Below, piece after piece: positions 1-11,655 of a stretch of 64,000 bases of DNA. Made by a program: the position numbers and the translations under genes. Position 1 is the first letter of the stretch. The number at the start of each line of letters is the position of its first letter. The stretch lies in contig QKWP01000031.1 in the NCBI GenBank assembly GCA_003550325.1, positions 412,033 through 476,032 of the forward strand. Direction: 5' to 3'. The DNA comes from Gigaspora rosea (Eukaryota > Glomeromycota > Glomeromycetes > Diversisporales > Gigasporaceae). The notes below the pieces were generated by a model. It had not been told where the DNA came from. It made no database searches and was given only the letters and a program-made list of their open reading frames with translations.

Positions 1-222
1 ATATTATTAGTTGCTGGGTTATTTTTAAAGTCGGTAGTTTTAGTAATTAGAAATATTTTCTTATTCGCATATAAATTATTAAATTAAACTATTTGTATTA
101 TAAAATTTAATTAATAAAATAATTAAATAAATTAAGTTATTTAATAAAATACAAAATTTAGTTAATAAAACTTATAAAATTTAGTTAATATAATAATAAA
201 ATTTAGTTAATAAAATAACATA

Positions 223-674
223 TGGGCTGATTTATGGAATTGGCAATAACTTTTGATATACTATCTATTTTTGAATAATTTTATTACCAAAATGTTTGTC
301 TCGATGAGACGGTTCTAATGAATCCAAAATCATCAAAATCCAATCACAGGATCCCAAGATAATTAAGATTTTGTATAATTTTATATTAACATTTACTATG
401 TAGACAATCAACGTATGGATTGGTTTTCATATATGAAAACCAATCCATATGCTGATTGTCTACATAGTAAAACCAATCCATACGTTGATTGTCTACATAG
501 TAAAAGCTAATAGTAAAATTATACAAAGCTTAATTATCTCGGGATCCTGTGATTGGATTTTGATGATTTTGGATTCATTAGAACCGTCTCATCGAGACAA
601 ACATTTTGGTAATAAAATTATTCAAAAATAGATTAGTATATCAAAAGTTATTGCCAATTCCATAAATCAGCCCA
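223..674. mobile_element. Foldback MITE, Tc1/mariner-like (TA flanks)
   Basis: Two arms of about 200 bp are near-perfect reverse complements. The left end starts TGGGCTGATTTATGGAATTG just after a TA (221-222); the right end is its complement followed by TA (675-676). Each arm also carries its own small hairpin, GTCTCGATGAGAC. The centre holds short repeats of CCAATCCATA type. It has no coding capacity; the small reading frame at 449-631 only reads through the right arm. The same termini and inner motifs recur in the element at 8969-9630, so this is a family. The class is inferred from the TA flanks. Confidence 0.8.
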
Positions 675-679
675 TATGA

Positions 680-1165
680 TGCATATACGATATATGTTAT
701 TATGTATATATGTATAGACATATGCTATTATATGTTATCTGCACGTAAATATGCATGAGACAATGCATGAGAAAATACATAAAATTGCACGTAAGTACGT
801 GCAGCGTTGCATGGAATCCGCGCCCTTTTACGTGCCATGAACTTGCTTTCCCGTGCATTGTTCCGTGTATATTTACATGCAGGTTTGTGTGGTCACGTAT
901 TCAAACTTTTCCGTGTATTTCAGTATTATTCCGTGCTGTAATTTCTCATAGGGAAGTGATAAGCATTACAAATTTTATTAAAACTGTACCCATTGACTGT
1001 ATTTACAACTGATCATTCAAAAGCAAATAAATAATTCAATTATTTTTAAATTCTTTTTATTATATTATTAAAAATTAAGCCTTACTCTTATTTTGAGCAA
1101 TAATACAAACAATTTTTTTAGTAGCAATCCTGTCTCTGTTTAATGGAAGTTTATTATATTATACA
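680..1165. other. Intergenic stretch, no gene seen
   Basis: Between two MITEs. 690-960 is less AT-rich and full of short CGTG/CATG-containing repeats (ACGTG, CCGTG, GCATG). An 85-codon frame at 755-1012 results from this composition; no domain, introns or codon pattern supports it. Confidence 0.5.
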
Positions 1166-1178
1166 CGATCAGTTTATT

Positions 1179-1383
1179 GGGACACTTAAAGATCACTGAA
1201 CCCAGTGATCATCACATCATGTGAAATCATACAATTACATCATTTGTTTACTAGCACTAACCAAATCGGGCTAATCTATATTATCACCTACCCTAACCCT
1301 AACTCTAACTTAGGCTGAATGATTTACCAAGTGATGTGATTATCACGAAGATATCACTGGGTTCAGTGATCTTTAATCTACCC
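1179..1383. mobile_element. MITE with 9-bp TSD (GGGACACTT family)
   Basis: The inverted ends read GGGACACTTAAAGATCACTG on the left and the reverse complement of GGGTAGATTAAAGATCACTG on the right. The element is flanked by a perfect 9-bp direct repeat CAGTTTATT (1170-1178, 1384-1392), as expected for Mutator-like elements. Inside each end is a nested palindrome (CACTGAACCCAGTG). The interior carries telomere-like CCCTAACCCTAA at about 1290. A second member lies at 16063-16341. Confidence 0.8.
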
Positions 1384-1399
1384 CAGTTTATTTGCACTA

Positions 1400-2550
1400 T
1401 ATTTGATTATTTCTCTCTAACAAAGGCTTACCCAATCTAAAACCCAGATGCAATTTGCATACCAACACTTTGCTTCTTTCAGGGTTTTTAACTTGCTAAG
1501 AACTTAGTATATTTCTATCTCTATTAGTACTTCACAGGCTGCTGAATACCTTGTCAAGATTGCTGCCTTTTTTTAATCTTCCTTATCTAGCCTCTAGGAC
1601 AAGGAGTATTTAGATCCCTATCTATACAAACAAATAATATTTAAAAAAGAAATGAAAGACAAAAAAGAAAAAAGGGGTAATGCTACAAAATCTAAGCGGA
1701 AACCAAAATCAATCAAATATAAATGAGAAAGATAAGAAAGACAAAAAAAGAAACCCAAATTAACAACAATTGTAAACTATTTTAAAAATTATATAGCCTG
1801 CATAAAGTATTCAACTTTATCAAAGGACTATATTTACATGTAAAAAGAAAAGAAACTATGCCTAAAAAGAAAGTTCTAGAAAGAAATTTTGTTGAATAAT
1901 TTTTTTCAAACTATTTCACATGTCATTCATTGTTTATTTTGTAGGCCAAAAAAACTCACTCGTGACTAGTGATACCACCGAAATTGATTTTTGAAAAAGG
2001 CCTATTTCGTCTTCATTAGAGAAAATTAAAATTTTTTATAAGGAAGAGCGGATAAAATTTATATAGATATATTCCTTATAATTTCGTCTATTCAAAAAAA
2101 GTATCAAATAATTTCGTCTTTCAAGTAAAATAGATCAAAAACAATTTTGTTTTCAAATTTTAATTTCGGGTTTTAGAACCCGAAATGCTTTCATCCTCAT
2201 GTATACTCGTGACTTTATTTTGATTAGATAGGCACCTTTCCAATTTGGATGAAGTAAATATTGTTGATCTTTTGGAGAGATAAGCTGAATTTTTTACTTT
2301 TTGGCAAAATTTCAGAAACTCCAAAGAAAAATATTAATAGTACCAACTTGTAAAGGACTGTAAGAGTATATGTTTTACAAAATAGTATATATGACCAAAG
2401 ATGTACTTTTGCTAGTGCTTCAGCAACTTTTGCAAAACTTTAGAGTTTTACACTCTACCCGAAAGAAGAAATCTCTTTCAACTCTTTTAGTTATCTCAAT
2501 ATCCAATTTGAAACTCTTGTTCTCAGTTGCTGCCAGGTAAAGTTTGATGC
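1400..2550. repeat. Decayed paralog of the 31.1-31.95 kb segment
   Basis: From about 1480 to 2540 the sequence can be aligned by eye with 31140-31790. Shared blocks include AGAAAGAAATTT, CACGTGTCATTCAT/CACATGTCATTCAT, CACTCGTGAC and GATCTTTTGGAG, in the same order and strand. The counterpart lies inside the pogo-type transposon and holds a 116-codon minus-strand frame (31495-31845); here the frame is destroyed. It is probably a relic of the same or a related element. An extra insertion sits at 1967-2205. Confidence 0.6.
1967..2205. mobile_element. Small insertion with 8-10 bp TSD
   Basis: The direct repeat ACTCGTGACT occurs at 1958-1967 and 2205-2214, and the paralog at about 31525 has it only once (empty site). 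The inserted segment starts TAGTGATACCACCG and has no clear long terminal inverted repeat. The TAGTGAT start resembles the hAT MITEs at 10625 and 11251, so a hAT origin is likely but unproven. Confidence 0.6.
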
Positions 2551-2554
2551 ATAT

Positions 2555-4105
2555 AAGTATACTAATTGTAAAATTTTCATAGTTTGGTATTAGTAGAAAA
2601 GTTGGTATAAAGGATTATTGAAAAGAGTTTGTGTTAATATAAACAATTTACAAAAAATAAAATTATTTTCTTCCAAATAGTAATTATACTCTTTTAAGTT
2701 CCTCCTTGCTAGTCTACAAATTATTACTGTATAGTACTAATAGACTTTTTAAATGTGTTAATATTAAGTCAAGTGCTATTTAAAAATTGCAGATAGGTGA
2801 TGAAGTTGCCTGCCATATATACATTGCTAGTCGAATAATTATAAACCATATATAGTAATACAAATTTATTTGGAGCTTAGAATTTTGTAATTAGATTTTA
2901 ATAATTTTGGGCTTACTAAAATTCTTTTATCAAGAGGATTATTTTGGTAGTTGAGTCATTGAAATTGATACAGTAAATCAAAAAGTATTAATTAAATATT
3001 AAGGGGAGTAACAAAAATCAGGTAATTTTTTAGGGGGAGGGGATAAAAAAATCAAAATTATATATAAGAACCTGACTATATAAATATTAAGGTAGGGAGA
3101 GGGGTAGGTCCCTGATAAAAAATAATCAGTTGATTAATAACACGACTCTAATATTTAATTGTTAATAACTTTTGATGTATTGGGCCAATTTCTATAATTC
3201 AACTACCAAGATAATTCTCTCAACAAGAGGATTTTATCAATAACAAATAATTAAAATCCAATTACAGGATTCTGTAATTAGATTTTAATTATTTTGGGCT
3301 TGCTATAATTCTCACATTAAGCAGATTATTGTAGTAGTTAAATTACCAAATTTGGTTCAGTAGATCAAAAATTATTAAATTCTAGTTTTGGGTAAAAATA
3401 ATTTTGCAACTTTGGCTACAATCACGAAATTTTGCTAAAATTACATCTAATACTTTAGCTAATCTACTTACACATCTAGAAATTTGCAAATTCTGGAAGC
3501 TTCCTAATTGTATAATGTATATACATGTTAAATACAAATACTTAACATAGTCTTAACATATTGTAATATAATTCTAGTAAACTTTGCCTCAATGAATTTT
3601 TTTATTAGTGTTCTAAATAGGTATTTTCGATTTATTCTTTTCTTTTCACTTTGTCATGTTGACTAATGTCGATTAAACAAAGAAATACTGTAATATTCTC
3701 ACATAGAAATTCCATGAGTTGTATTTAAAGATTGTAATTTTTGTCATTTGAAAATTTTTTAATTACACTATTTTATTTAATTATATCAATTTACACGTAT
3801 AAAAGAAAAGCCATATAAAATCAGATTTTCACTAATTGTTTGGTTATTAATAATTTTGGCTGATTGAAAACTAATAATAAATAGTTATTAATATATAGGA
3901 AATGATAAATACAATACAAAACTAATATACATATATATATTTTCATAATACTAATAAAATTATTTATAGACAAGATTATGAAGTTTTTTAAAACTAAATC
4001 ATAATAAATTTCAACTAAAAAAATGAATAAACCAATTGTTAAAATGTATTAAGTGATATAATAATTTAACCAAAAATAGTAAATGATATGAACAAACCAG
4101 GAGTT
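2555..4105. repeat. Intergenic DNA with MITE-derived repeats
   Basis: AT-rich. 2876-2990 and 3165-3390 contain diverged arms of the TGGGCTGATTT-type foldback family, recognisable by AGATTTTAATTATTTTGGGC, the AATTACAGGATT/CTGTAATT centre at about 3275 and the AGTAGATCAAAAATTATTAA end. No target duplication is visible. The remainder, including the stretch before the permease stop codon, shows no gene. Confidence 0.5.
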
Positions 4106-6968
4106 TCATTTTATTTCATTATTAAATGAAATATTTACTTCACCTTTTACTTCGTTTACTTGTACATTAGGTTCTTCATTTTCATTATCAGATCTTTCAT
4201 TTTGATTTGGATTAAGATAATACCAAAAAATGAAACTCAATATAGTGGCTACACATGATATAATATAGGGTATTAGGTATTCAACATTTCCATACTCAGG
4301 CGGGAAAAGTGATGCAATGATAATTAAAATTATGATCAAAAAGTAAAATAGAATAATATATTTAGATATTGAAAATGGTTTATTTTTATCGTTAGCGTTT
4401 TCATTATCAGGCACTTTATCCATTTTATCCAGTATTTTTTTCTTTAAACTCTAAATAAAATTGATAAATATAAACAAATATATATATATATATATATTTA
4501 ATAAATTGAATAAAACAAAATAAGAATTTGAATAATTTAACATACATAAAGACACCATGCACTTGCGGCATGAAAAAGCATAGCCAAATATTGGGATGTG
4601 TTAGAGGAAAAAACGAAACAGTTTGTTTTTATTGAAAAAAGAAGGGTTAAAATCAAACAGTAACCAAATTGTGCCAATAATTGATTCGTTAAGGTATTAA
4701 GTATGCTATTAAAGTTTTTTAGGTAATTGGATATCTTTGGTATGAATTCGGTTTCAGCTGCATATTTTATAACTCGGGCATAACTTAAAAATATTAGAAA
4801 TTAATTCAGTATAATGATATTCTTAACTTATTACGTGATAATCTTTACGTACACAAAAACCATTATGCTGACACTGCCAAATGAAGAAATTGCGACAATT
4901 ATTGACATTAGCTTTTCTCCAGTTCCATCAAGTAGTTCTTTGCCAAAACGTAATGCAATTGGAATGTCCTCATTCCGAGTAAGACCATTTCCAAGTACCG
5001 TTATAAAAGCAGCATTAGTGAAAAAGTCTAAAAAATGATAAAATAATTTGGTGTAAAGTTAGAAAATGATAGACGAATACTCTAACTGCAACCAAACGTA
5101 ATAAAATTGAAACCTTACAAAGCAAAAAGGAAATGGCAATACTAATAAGGGAAGAATATTTTAATATATGGGATGGATAGACCAGATTATTGGATTCTGG
5201 TATTGTTATTTCTTCAATTAAATCTATTAAAAAATAATATATATATATCAATTATGATTAAAATCAACCTTTGTCTAATTTAAAGGATTTCTTACAATTT
5301 ACACTATTCCACCCTTGATATTTGTGATAGAAATAAAATGTAATTAGCAAATTGAAATTTTATGCATGAAATATTTATTAACATACCTTCATATGCGTAT
5401 AAAATCTAAGTTAAAATTTACGTAATTTTTTTATTTTTATGGATAATTATAATTTAGAAAGTCATATACTGATTTGATACTGTATATAATTTACCTGTAT
5501 TAAACCATTTCCATATGCACCAAATCCATATGCATCAAAATTTGATGATGTATTAAAAATATTATTCCAATTATCAGAATCAGTTCCAGCTAATCTTACT
5601 AATCCAATCATTGAAATAATTATCAAGGAAATAACCTTGATCACGGCAAGCGCTAGATTAATGATGTCAGGAAGTCTTTTAGAGAACACGTGATATAACG
5701 TGATAACTAAAAGAATTAAAACTGAAATAATCACGGCTCTACAAATTTAAAATAAAACTATGTTAACAAATTATAATTAATTAAGTATCGGTTTTTCACT
5801 CTTGGAACAGACTGACGAATTTGCTGCTCGATTTTATTACGTATTGCTATTGTTATTGCTATAATGTGTTTATTTATTAGTCTGTTTTAGGCTAACATGA
5901 TAACCTAAACCTTCCATAAAGACAAAAAAAAAAAAGTCGCAATGATTCCGCCAATAAAAAATGCACGATTTATAAGCTTCCTAATTATCATATATAAAGT
6001 AGCGTAGCAACAACGATGTACGTTTCTTCCAACTATCTTAAATTATGAACTTCGTTAAGTTTAATCCAAAATTACTATTAGAAATAACTGCACATGCACC
6101 TTATGCGCCGGCTTCCCGGCAAGTCGTAATATTATATCTGAATTTAAGCCGATAATAAATTTAAAAAAAATTTTACTTACATGTAATCATAATCATTATT
6201 AAAATATCCTCGAAAAACGAACAGAATGTACTGGGAGCAATTATAAGAATCCGCCACCATGGCTCCAGGCAATATAATACTATTATAAACAATTGAATAT
6301 TAAAATTCATCGGATCGGATATGAAAATAACAGATCCGAGCGTATTTAGAAATTTACATACAAAATTATCACATAGCTAAAAACATGTCCCAAATTTCTC
6401 TCCTTTGGGTATGCGTCTGTGATGTATTTTTGTTCACCTATTCCATGTGGCAACGACCTAATTCCCAACTATAAATGAATAAATCAAACAAGAAATAATA
6501 AGATCGCATATTATATAATAAGGAAGCTTAATTGTTAATTCGTTAATCATCATTTTTATCACCTCATTGTAAATTAATCCGCCTAATAGACTAATGATGG
6601 CACAAAAAGCAAAAAGCACCAAGGCAATGCCTGGTGAAACTAGCTTAAATATTATATCGAGATTAAAAATCCCTATTTAAAAAAAATACAATAATAAATT
6701 TTATTCATTGAAGAAAAAATTTTTTGGAAATAAAATCAAAAAAAAACAAACCTGCCCCTATAATTTATATAATTTATATATTTAGAAAGTTCAGTGAATG
6801 AAACTTTTCATTTATTTTAAATTAGGTAGTGATACATATCCTTCATCACTGCCGTATGCTATTTGATTTCTTACCTAAAATTCTGTTAATATTTATTCCT
6901 ACACCATATAATATTCCTAATATCATTCGATAATTTGGAATATTAGTTTCATAATTCATATGATCCAT
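4106..6968 (-). CDS. LAT-type (APC superfamily) amino-acid permease, 11 exons
   Basis: Predicted 517-aa plasma-membrane or organelle amino-acid transporter. Exons, 5' to 3' on the minus strand: 6875-6968, 6563-6672, 6362-6468, 6181-6279, 5495-5738, 5387-5405, 5296-5313, 5119-5223, 4853-5027, 4546-4783, 4106-4450. All introns are GT..AG and the exon sum is 1554 nt. The translation follows the LAT/y+L family: an early TM1 region (GVGININRILGIF) lacking the usual GxG pattern, ELGxxxP...GEQKYITDAYPKERNLG, PGAMVADSYN, AYEGWNSVNYLIEEITIPE, FFTNAAFITVL, FGSVSIMVF, ARVIKYAAE, NTLTNQLLAQFGYC and SQYLAMLFHAASA, then two last membrane segments and an acidic hydrophilic tail. The AYEGWN motif is split over micro-exons of 19 and 18 bp, which argues for a real gene. 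The start is the first ATG in frame. Several family residues are unusual (INRILG in the first helix), so function could be altered. Substrate unknown. Confidence 0.87.
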
Positions 6969-7752
6969 TTTCTTTGCAGTATGAGGTCAATGCAAATAAT
7001 AATAATAATTAAAAAAATAAAATAAAATAAAAATTATTCAAGTTTCGAAGGCATTTATCGCTAATAATTTATATGCATGTCATCGATTAATCGATCGACC
7101 AATTAGGAATTGTTTCGATAAAAAACAATAAGTGGTGATGTGTAGTATAGTATATACTAATTGTTCCCATTGTAAAACAGTAAAGTTCTTCAAACAAACA
7201 AACAAATATTTATCTTCGCTTAATAAAGTAATTATAATTTTTTAAGGTATAATTTGATAATGAATTAGTCGTGTATAATTCTGTGTTTAGTAATTAGACA
7301 AAGAGAAAACCCCTTAATTGGTGTTACAATCGATTTAAGTAAAAAAAAAAAAACATCAAATGTTAATTAACTTAATTCTAAAGATAGTTTGGTATCACAA
7401 AAATTGATCTATCGAATGATGTTGATCATAGGAAGTTGTGGGCTGAAATTATCTTAATGCCAGATGAATTAAATTATTATACAAAAAAAAATGTTAGATT
7501 ATAATAGGATGATTCCAATTACTGTATCACAAATTTTAAATGGTATTTTCTTTGTTATAGCATTTACCTTCTTTTTTTCAAATTGGATAAATTAACAGCT
7601 TTGCCTAATTATAAATATAGAAATTACGTTCTTCTGAGAATTTACATATGCACTGTCTGCATAATTATTCTCATTGTTATGCATTTGCATGAGTGTTGTC
7701 TTGAAAAGTTGCTATTTTAGCAACTTTAATTTAGCACTTGGGTACGCACGTA
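6969..7752. other. Upstream region of the permease, no gene seen
   Basis: AT-rich sequence 5' of the minus-strand permease start. I see no reading frame or repeat boundary of note. The core promoter is not recognisable with confidence. Confidence 0.4.
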
Positions 7753-8031
7753 CAATTGCCTCCAAAAGTTTAGGTCGGTTACTCAAGAAACATAATAAAA
7801 AAAGAATCATTCAAAAAAATAAAAAATTAAATAAAAAATAATGAGGTCGCCTCCAGAACTTATGAAACCTTAAAGATGGCAATTCGAAGAATGAAAAATT
7901 GGATTCATTAATCTTTATGAATAATAGTAAATATTAAAGTCATTGTCATAATGGTTATGGTTGTATACATATATTGATGTACTGTATGCTGCATCTTGTT
8001 TGTAAATTGCCTAAACTTTTGGAGGCTAATG
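7753..8031. mobile_element. MITE, Tc1/mariner-like (TA flanks)
   Basis: The ends CAATTGCCTCCAAAAGTTTA and, reverse complemented, CATTAGCCTCCAAAAGTTTA are flanked by TA on both sides (7751-7752, 8032-8033). The interior is non-coding. Class inferred from the TA duplication and the element's size. Confidence 0.75.
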
Positions 8032-8039
8032 TACGTATG

Positions 8040-8960
8040 CATTACTACGTTACATATTTATTCAAATTATAATTCAGCCCAATACGAATACATTAATTCA
8101 TGCAATATACTGAAGTGTGACATCATATGATAAATTTAAGATTTAAGCCGCATTTTTTTGTGGGCACCTGATAACACAATTGTCGAATTCAGTAATTTGA
8201 CAAATGATTGGCTACAGTACCGCAAAGTGGCATTATTATATGGTTATTTTGAATCTGGTCAAATTCACAACGTCAAAATTTTGGCAATTCAGCCCGCATT
8301 GGGTTAGTGTTAGCTATAGTTCTGGTCAAACTTTGTCGAGATTCTGTTGACTAAATTTCGTATTTATTATATTATAGACTAATAACAATACAGATTTTTA
8401 AAAAATAGTATACTTTATTATTTTATCACTTTTGACTATTTTTAATGGTTTGGATTTACTGTTTTGTACTAAATTTACTACATTTTGCAAAATGCATAAA
8501 AAATCCAAAAAATTAAAAAACTCAATTTTTTTTATATACAAAAATCTGATAAATCTTCAAAAATTGTTTAGCAAAATTTTTTTTATATTAATAATAAAAT
8601 TATTAAGAAAAAATTTTTTAATAACCTTAATTTTTGTGTAACAATGCCCGTACTAAGTTAAGTACATTTCCGTCTGTATTTTTATTATAAAATTACTAGT
8701 AATTTTCAAATTGTGGCTTAGCACAAAAAATTTTTTCTAAAAAAAAGAACTTTTTAGAAAAAAAATCATATAAAATCAAAAATAAGACTTAAAGTTATCA
8801 AACTTTTTAGACATAATGCTCCATATCTAACAAATTATAAAGAGTTATTAAAATCATAATTAATAATTAAAATTAGCAGATAATCAGGTTTAAAATGTGT
8901 CATAATTTAGTACTTTGTACTAAATTTAGACGGGTAAATCCTATCCATTAACTATAAAAG
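8040..8960. other. Intergenic AT-rich DNA with a diffuse inverted repeat
   Basis: A weak inverted relation links 8450-8480 (GGATTTACTG...GTACTAAATT) with 8900-8943 (GTACTAAATTTAGACGGGTA), suggesting an old transposon of about 500 bp. The 69-codon frame at 8432-8641 is poly-Lys/Ile/Phe, typical of AT-rich noise. No gene. Confidence 0.4.
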
Positions 8961-9200
8961 AATTCATATGGGCTGATTTGAGTAATTTATAAGTAGAGCT
9001 TATTATTTTATCACTTTTGACTATTTTTAACTATAAAAGAATTCATATGGGCTGATTTGAGTAATTTATAAGTAGAGCTTATTATTTTATCACTTTTGAC
9101 TATTTTTAACTATAAAAGAATTCATATGGGCTGATTTAAAAAATTTAAAAATAGAGCTTATTATATTATCACTTTTGACTATTTTTAACTATAAAAGAAT
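8951..9200. repeat. 79-bp tandem repeat, about 3 copies
   Basis: The block beginning AACTATAAAAGAATTCATAT recurs at an exact 79-bp spacing, then continues in a decayed fourth copy lacking CATATGGGCT. Each copy contains the terminal sequence of the adjacent MITE, so the array arose by amplifying the transposon end. Confidence 0.8.
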
Positions 9201-9630
9201 GAGATTTGAGTAATTTATAAGTAGTGCTTATTTTTTTTGAACTTTAAAGATTAATAACTTCTGTTCTACTGGTCCGTTTTAAATGATTTTACTGCCAAAA
9301 TGTTCGTCTCTTTGAGACGATCAAAAACCAATCACAGGAACACGAGAAAATGCGCTGTCAAATAGGTGACGCATCTTTATGGTTGGACAATTGGTTAGAC
9401 CTAGGTCTAACCAATTGTCCAACCCTAAAGGTGCGTCACCTATTTGACAGCGCATTTTATAGTGTTCCTGTGATTGGTTTTTGATGATTTTGGGCTTGTT
9501 GGAATCGTCTCAAAGAGACGAACATTTTGGTAGTAAAATCATTTTAAACGGACTAGTAGAACAGAAGTTATTAAGCTGTAAAGTTTTTAAAAAAAATAAG
9601 CACTACTTATGAATTACTCAAATCGGCCCA
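8969..9630. mobile_element. Foldback MITE with tandemly expanded left arm (TA flanks)
   Basis: The ends TGGGCTGATTTGAGTAATTT and its complement are flanked by TA. The inner arms are about 170 bp each (GCCAAAATGTTCGTCTCTTT...) and meet at a centre near 9400 where CTAGGTCTAACCAATTGTCC is itself palindromic. Belongs to the family at 223-674. The left terminus is repeated about three times with a 79-bp period (starts near 8951, 9030, 9109), the right terminus only once. Confidence 0.75.
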
Positions 9631-10076
9631 TATGTATTCTAAATTAGTTGATTGAAATATCCAATTAGATCTCTATGATTGCACTCTCTATAAATATATA
9701 ATCTAAGTAAATACCCGAAATACATAATACTGCCTAGTTCAGTTAATAATAATTCTATCTATTTTGCTCTCTATAGACTGCATTCTTTTAAATACATACC
9801 CTTTTTTTACTATGGTCACATTATTTTATTAGATATTATTTTATTTAAATAATCAAAAGCACTTAGCAAGTTTTTATTAGAGATATTATTTTATTTAAAA
9901 TTCCCAAAAACTCTTTATGAAATTTTTATTAATTCTATTATTATTATTATTTAATTGAACCTAATTAAAATAATATATTATATTAATAATCATTAATAAT
10001 TTAGCTTAATATAAATCTCTGCTTAAAACTTTTCTGCAAGAAGATCCTTTAAATACTATAGAGTCTAATAATGTGA

Positions 10077-10145
10077 ATTATTTTTCATGATGATTAACAT
10101 GTGTTCCAAAGGATAATCGTGTTAATCATTATGAAGAAAAATAAT
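10077..10145. repeat. Hairpin abutting the GGGAAATTA element
   Basis: AATTATTTTTCATGATGATT pairs with the complementary copy ending at 10145 (AATCATTATGAAGAAAAATA) around an 18-bp spacer. Its last 9 bases (AAAAATAAT) also serve as the left target duplication of the element starting at 10146. Confidence 0.6.
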
Positions 10146-10624
10146 GGGAAATTATATATAAATGCCCAAACAAAAAGTAATTACATATAAGGGCCCAAAT
10201 TTTGAAAATATTACAATAAAAGGTCCAAATTTGTCGATTGTAAGATTTTAACGTTAAATTTAATTTTCTTTTGACAATTAAACAGATTACACGTCGCTCT
10301 GATTATACCAACATCTGATTATAACGACATCATAGTAAAATCTTTCTATACTGACAAATTTATTCAAAAATTTAATATAAAATGTCGGTATAATTCACTG
10401 CATCGACATTTTGATTTTTTATTTTTTTTTTATTTTTTACTAATGTTTCAAAAATGTCGATATAAGAGTGTCTGTTTGTTTCAATAAGTATTTTGTTTAT
10501 TCTCTTAGCATTTTTTATGCAAAAATTATTACTATTTTGCCAATTTCTAGAAGTTAATTTAACTTTTCTATGAATACAAATGAACTTTTGCGGTTCTAAA
10601 TAACTTCGATTAATGCGTAGTAAC

Positions 10625-10771
10625 TAGTGATGGGCATTTATATGATACCTGAAAAATTTTAGCGTACAGTACGTACTGTACGTATAGTTCTTTTCCGGCT
10701 TCTGATTGGCTGGCAAAAGTGATCGGAAAAAGTTTTAGCGTACTGATAGTACTGTACGCGGCACATCACTA
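10625..10771. mobile_element. hAT MITE, 147 bp, 8-bp TSD
   Basis: The termini TAGTGATG...CATCACTA are flanked by a perfect 8-bp direct repeat GTAGTAAC (10617-10624, 10772-10779). The interior is a diverged inverted repeat around GTACAGTACGTACTGTAC. The 8-bp duplication and short terminal repeats fit hAT. Confidence 0.88.
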
Positions 10772-10821
10772 GTAGTAACCCCTTCATGAAATGTAATTCA
10801 TGCTTTATAACTAGTCCTGAT

Positions 10822-11242
10822 CAGTGTTGAGAATTAGTATTTTCAGAGTACTCATGAGAACACAATTATAAATTTGTGAACAGTTTAAATTTTTTACTGT
10901 AATCACTATTAAAAAATTTTTTGAGAACAATAATAATATTGTTCTCATGTATACAATAATTAGCTATTGTTCTTATAAGCAATAATAATTAGCTGCATAA
11001 TTTCACACCAAACCAAAAACTGATAAAAATTCTTATTTAATTTTCGTGTATGAGATTTCAATTTGCCATAATAACTACTTATTTGAGGTTATACTTCATA
11101 TTTATAACATTGTATATATATATATATATATTAGTGAGCATAAGTGAGAACAGTAACCAATTGTTTGTGAACGCTTGTAGTTATTATACTGTTCTAATGA
11201 AAACAATGAGAATAGTATTTGAGTCTGAAATTTCCAACACTG
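10822..11242. mobile_element. hAT MITE, 421 bp, CAGTGTTG termini
   Basis: The termini CAGTGTTG...CCAACACTG are flanked by a perfect 8-bp repeat GTCCTGAT (10814-10821, 11243-11250). Related to the elements at 35413-35663 and 45920-46133. The interior includes a TATATATA tract. The 77-codon frame at 11050-11283 crosses the element boundary and is not a gene. Confidence 0.9.
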
Positions 11243-11250
11243 GTCCTGAT

Positions 11251-11373
11251 TATAGATGCCTGGCAAAACTAATTTTGCCTTGACGAAATGACGAAACCAT
11301 AAGTTTCGTCAAGTTTCGTCAATGACGAAACTTATGGTTTCGTCAGGTTTCGTCATTTCGTCAGGCATCACTA
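11251..11373. mobile_element. hAT MITE, 123 bp, inserted next to the previous one
   Basis: The left end TATAGATGCCTG and right end CAGGCATCACTA surround a nearly perfect hairpin built from GTTTCGTCA repeats. The left flank is GTCCTGAT (11243-11250) and the right flank GTTCTGAT (11374-11381): 7 of 8 bases match. The left flank is also the right target duplication of the 421-bp MITE. Confidence 0.8.
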
Positions 11374-11655
11374 GTTCTGATATAGGATAGACTTATTGGT
11401 TAAGAATCGAATAAACATTACTGTATTTACAATACTGATAAATATCGTGCTTAACCTAGTCGAACTGTATCTTGGTTAAAAGAAAGGCTTATAAAGCGAA
11501 AAGAGAGTATAGTATAAAATGTATAAAGTAATATATATATACGGTGATGACATTCGAACCACTATCGTTATAACGCAAAATTATTTTGACCCTTAATATT
11601 TATTTGTGATGATTTTCATTTTTGGACCCTTATATGTAATTTCCCCAAAAATAAT

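Larger units (their letters stand above)
10146..11646. mobile_element. Mutator-like non-autonomous element (9-bp TSD) hosting nested hAT MITEs
   Basis: The left end GGGAAATTATATATAAATGC (with ATATAAGGGCCCAAA further in) and the right end, reverse complement GGGGAAATTACATATAAGGG, are flanked by AAAAATAAT on both sides (10137-10145, 11647-11655). The right end has one extra G. No transposase is inside; three smaller elements with their own 8-bp duplications lie within it (10625, 10822, 11251). Confidence 0.65.

Noticed and set aside
755-1012. 85-codon frame with several Cys as a secreted protein
   Set aside because: Produced by CGTG/CATG repeats; no signal peptide, introns or conserved spacing.
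4814-5251. Frames at 4814-5038 (plus) and 5015-5251 (minus) as separate genes
   Set aside because: The first is antisense to permease exon 9 (4853-5027); the second reads through permease exon 8 into its intron.
11535-11580. tRNA-like B box (GGTTCGAATGTC, minus strand)
   Set aside because: The T-stem does not pair and no A box, anticodon arm or acceptor stem fits.
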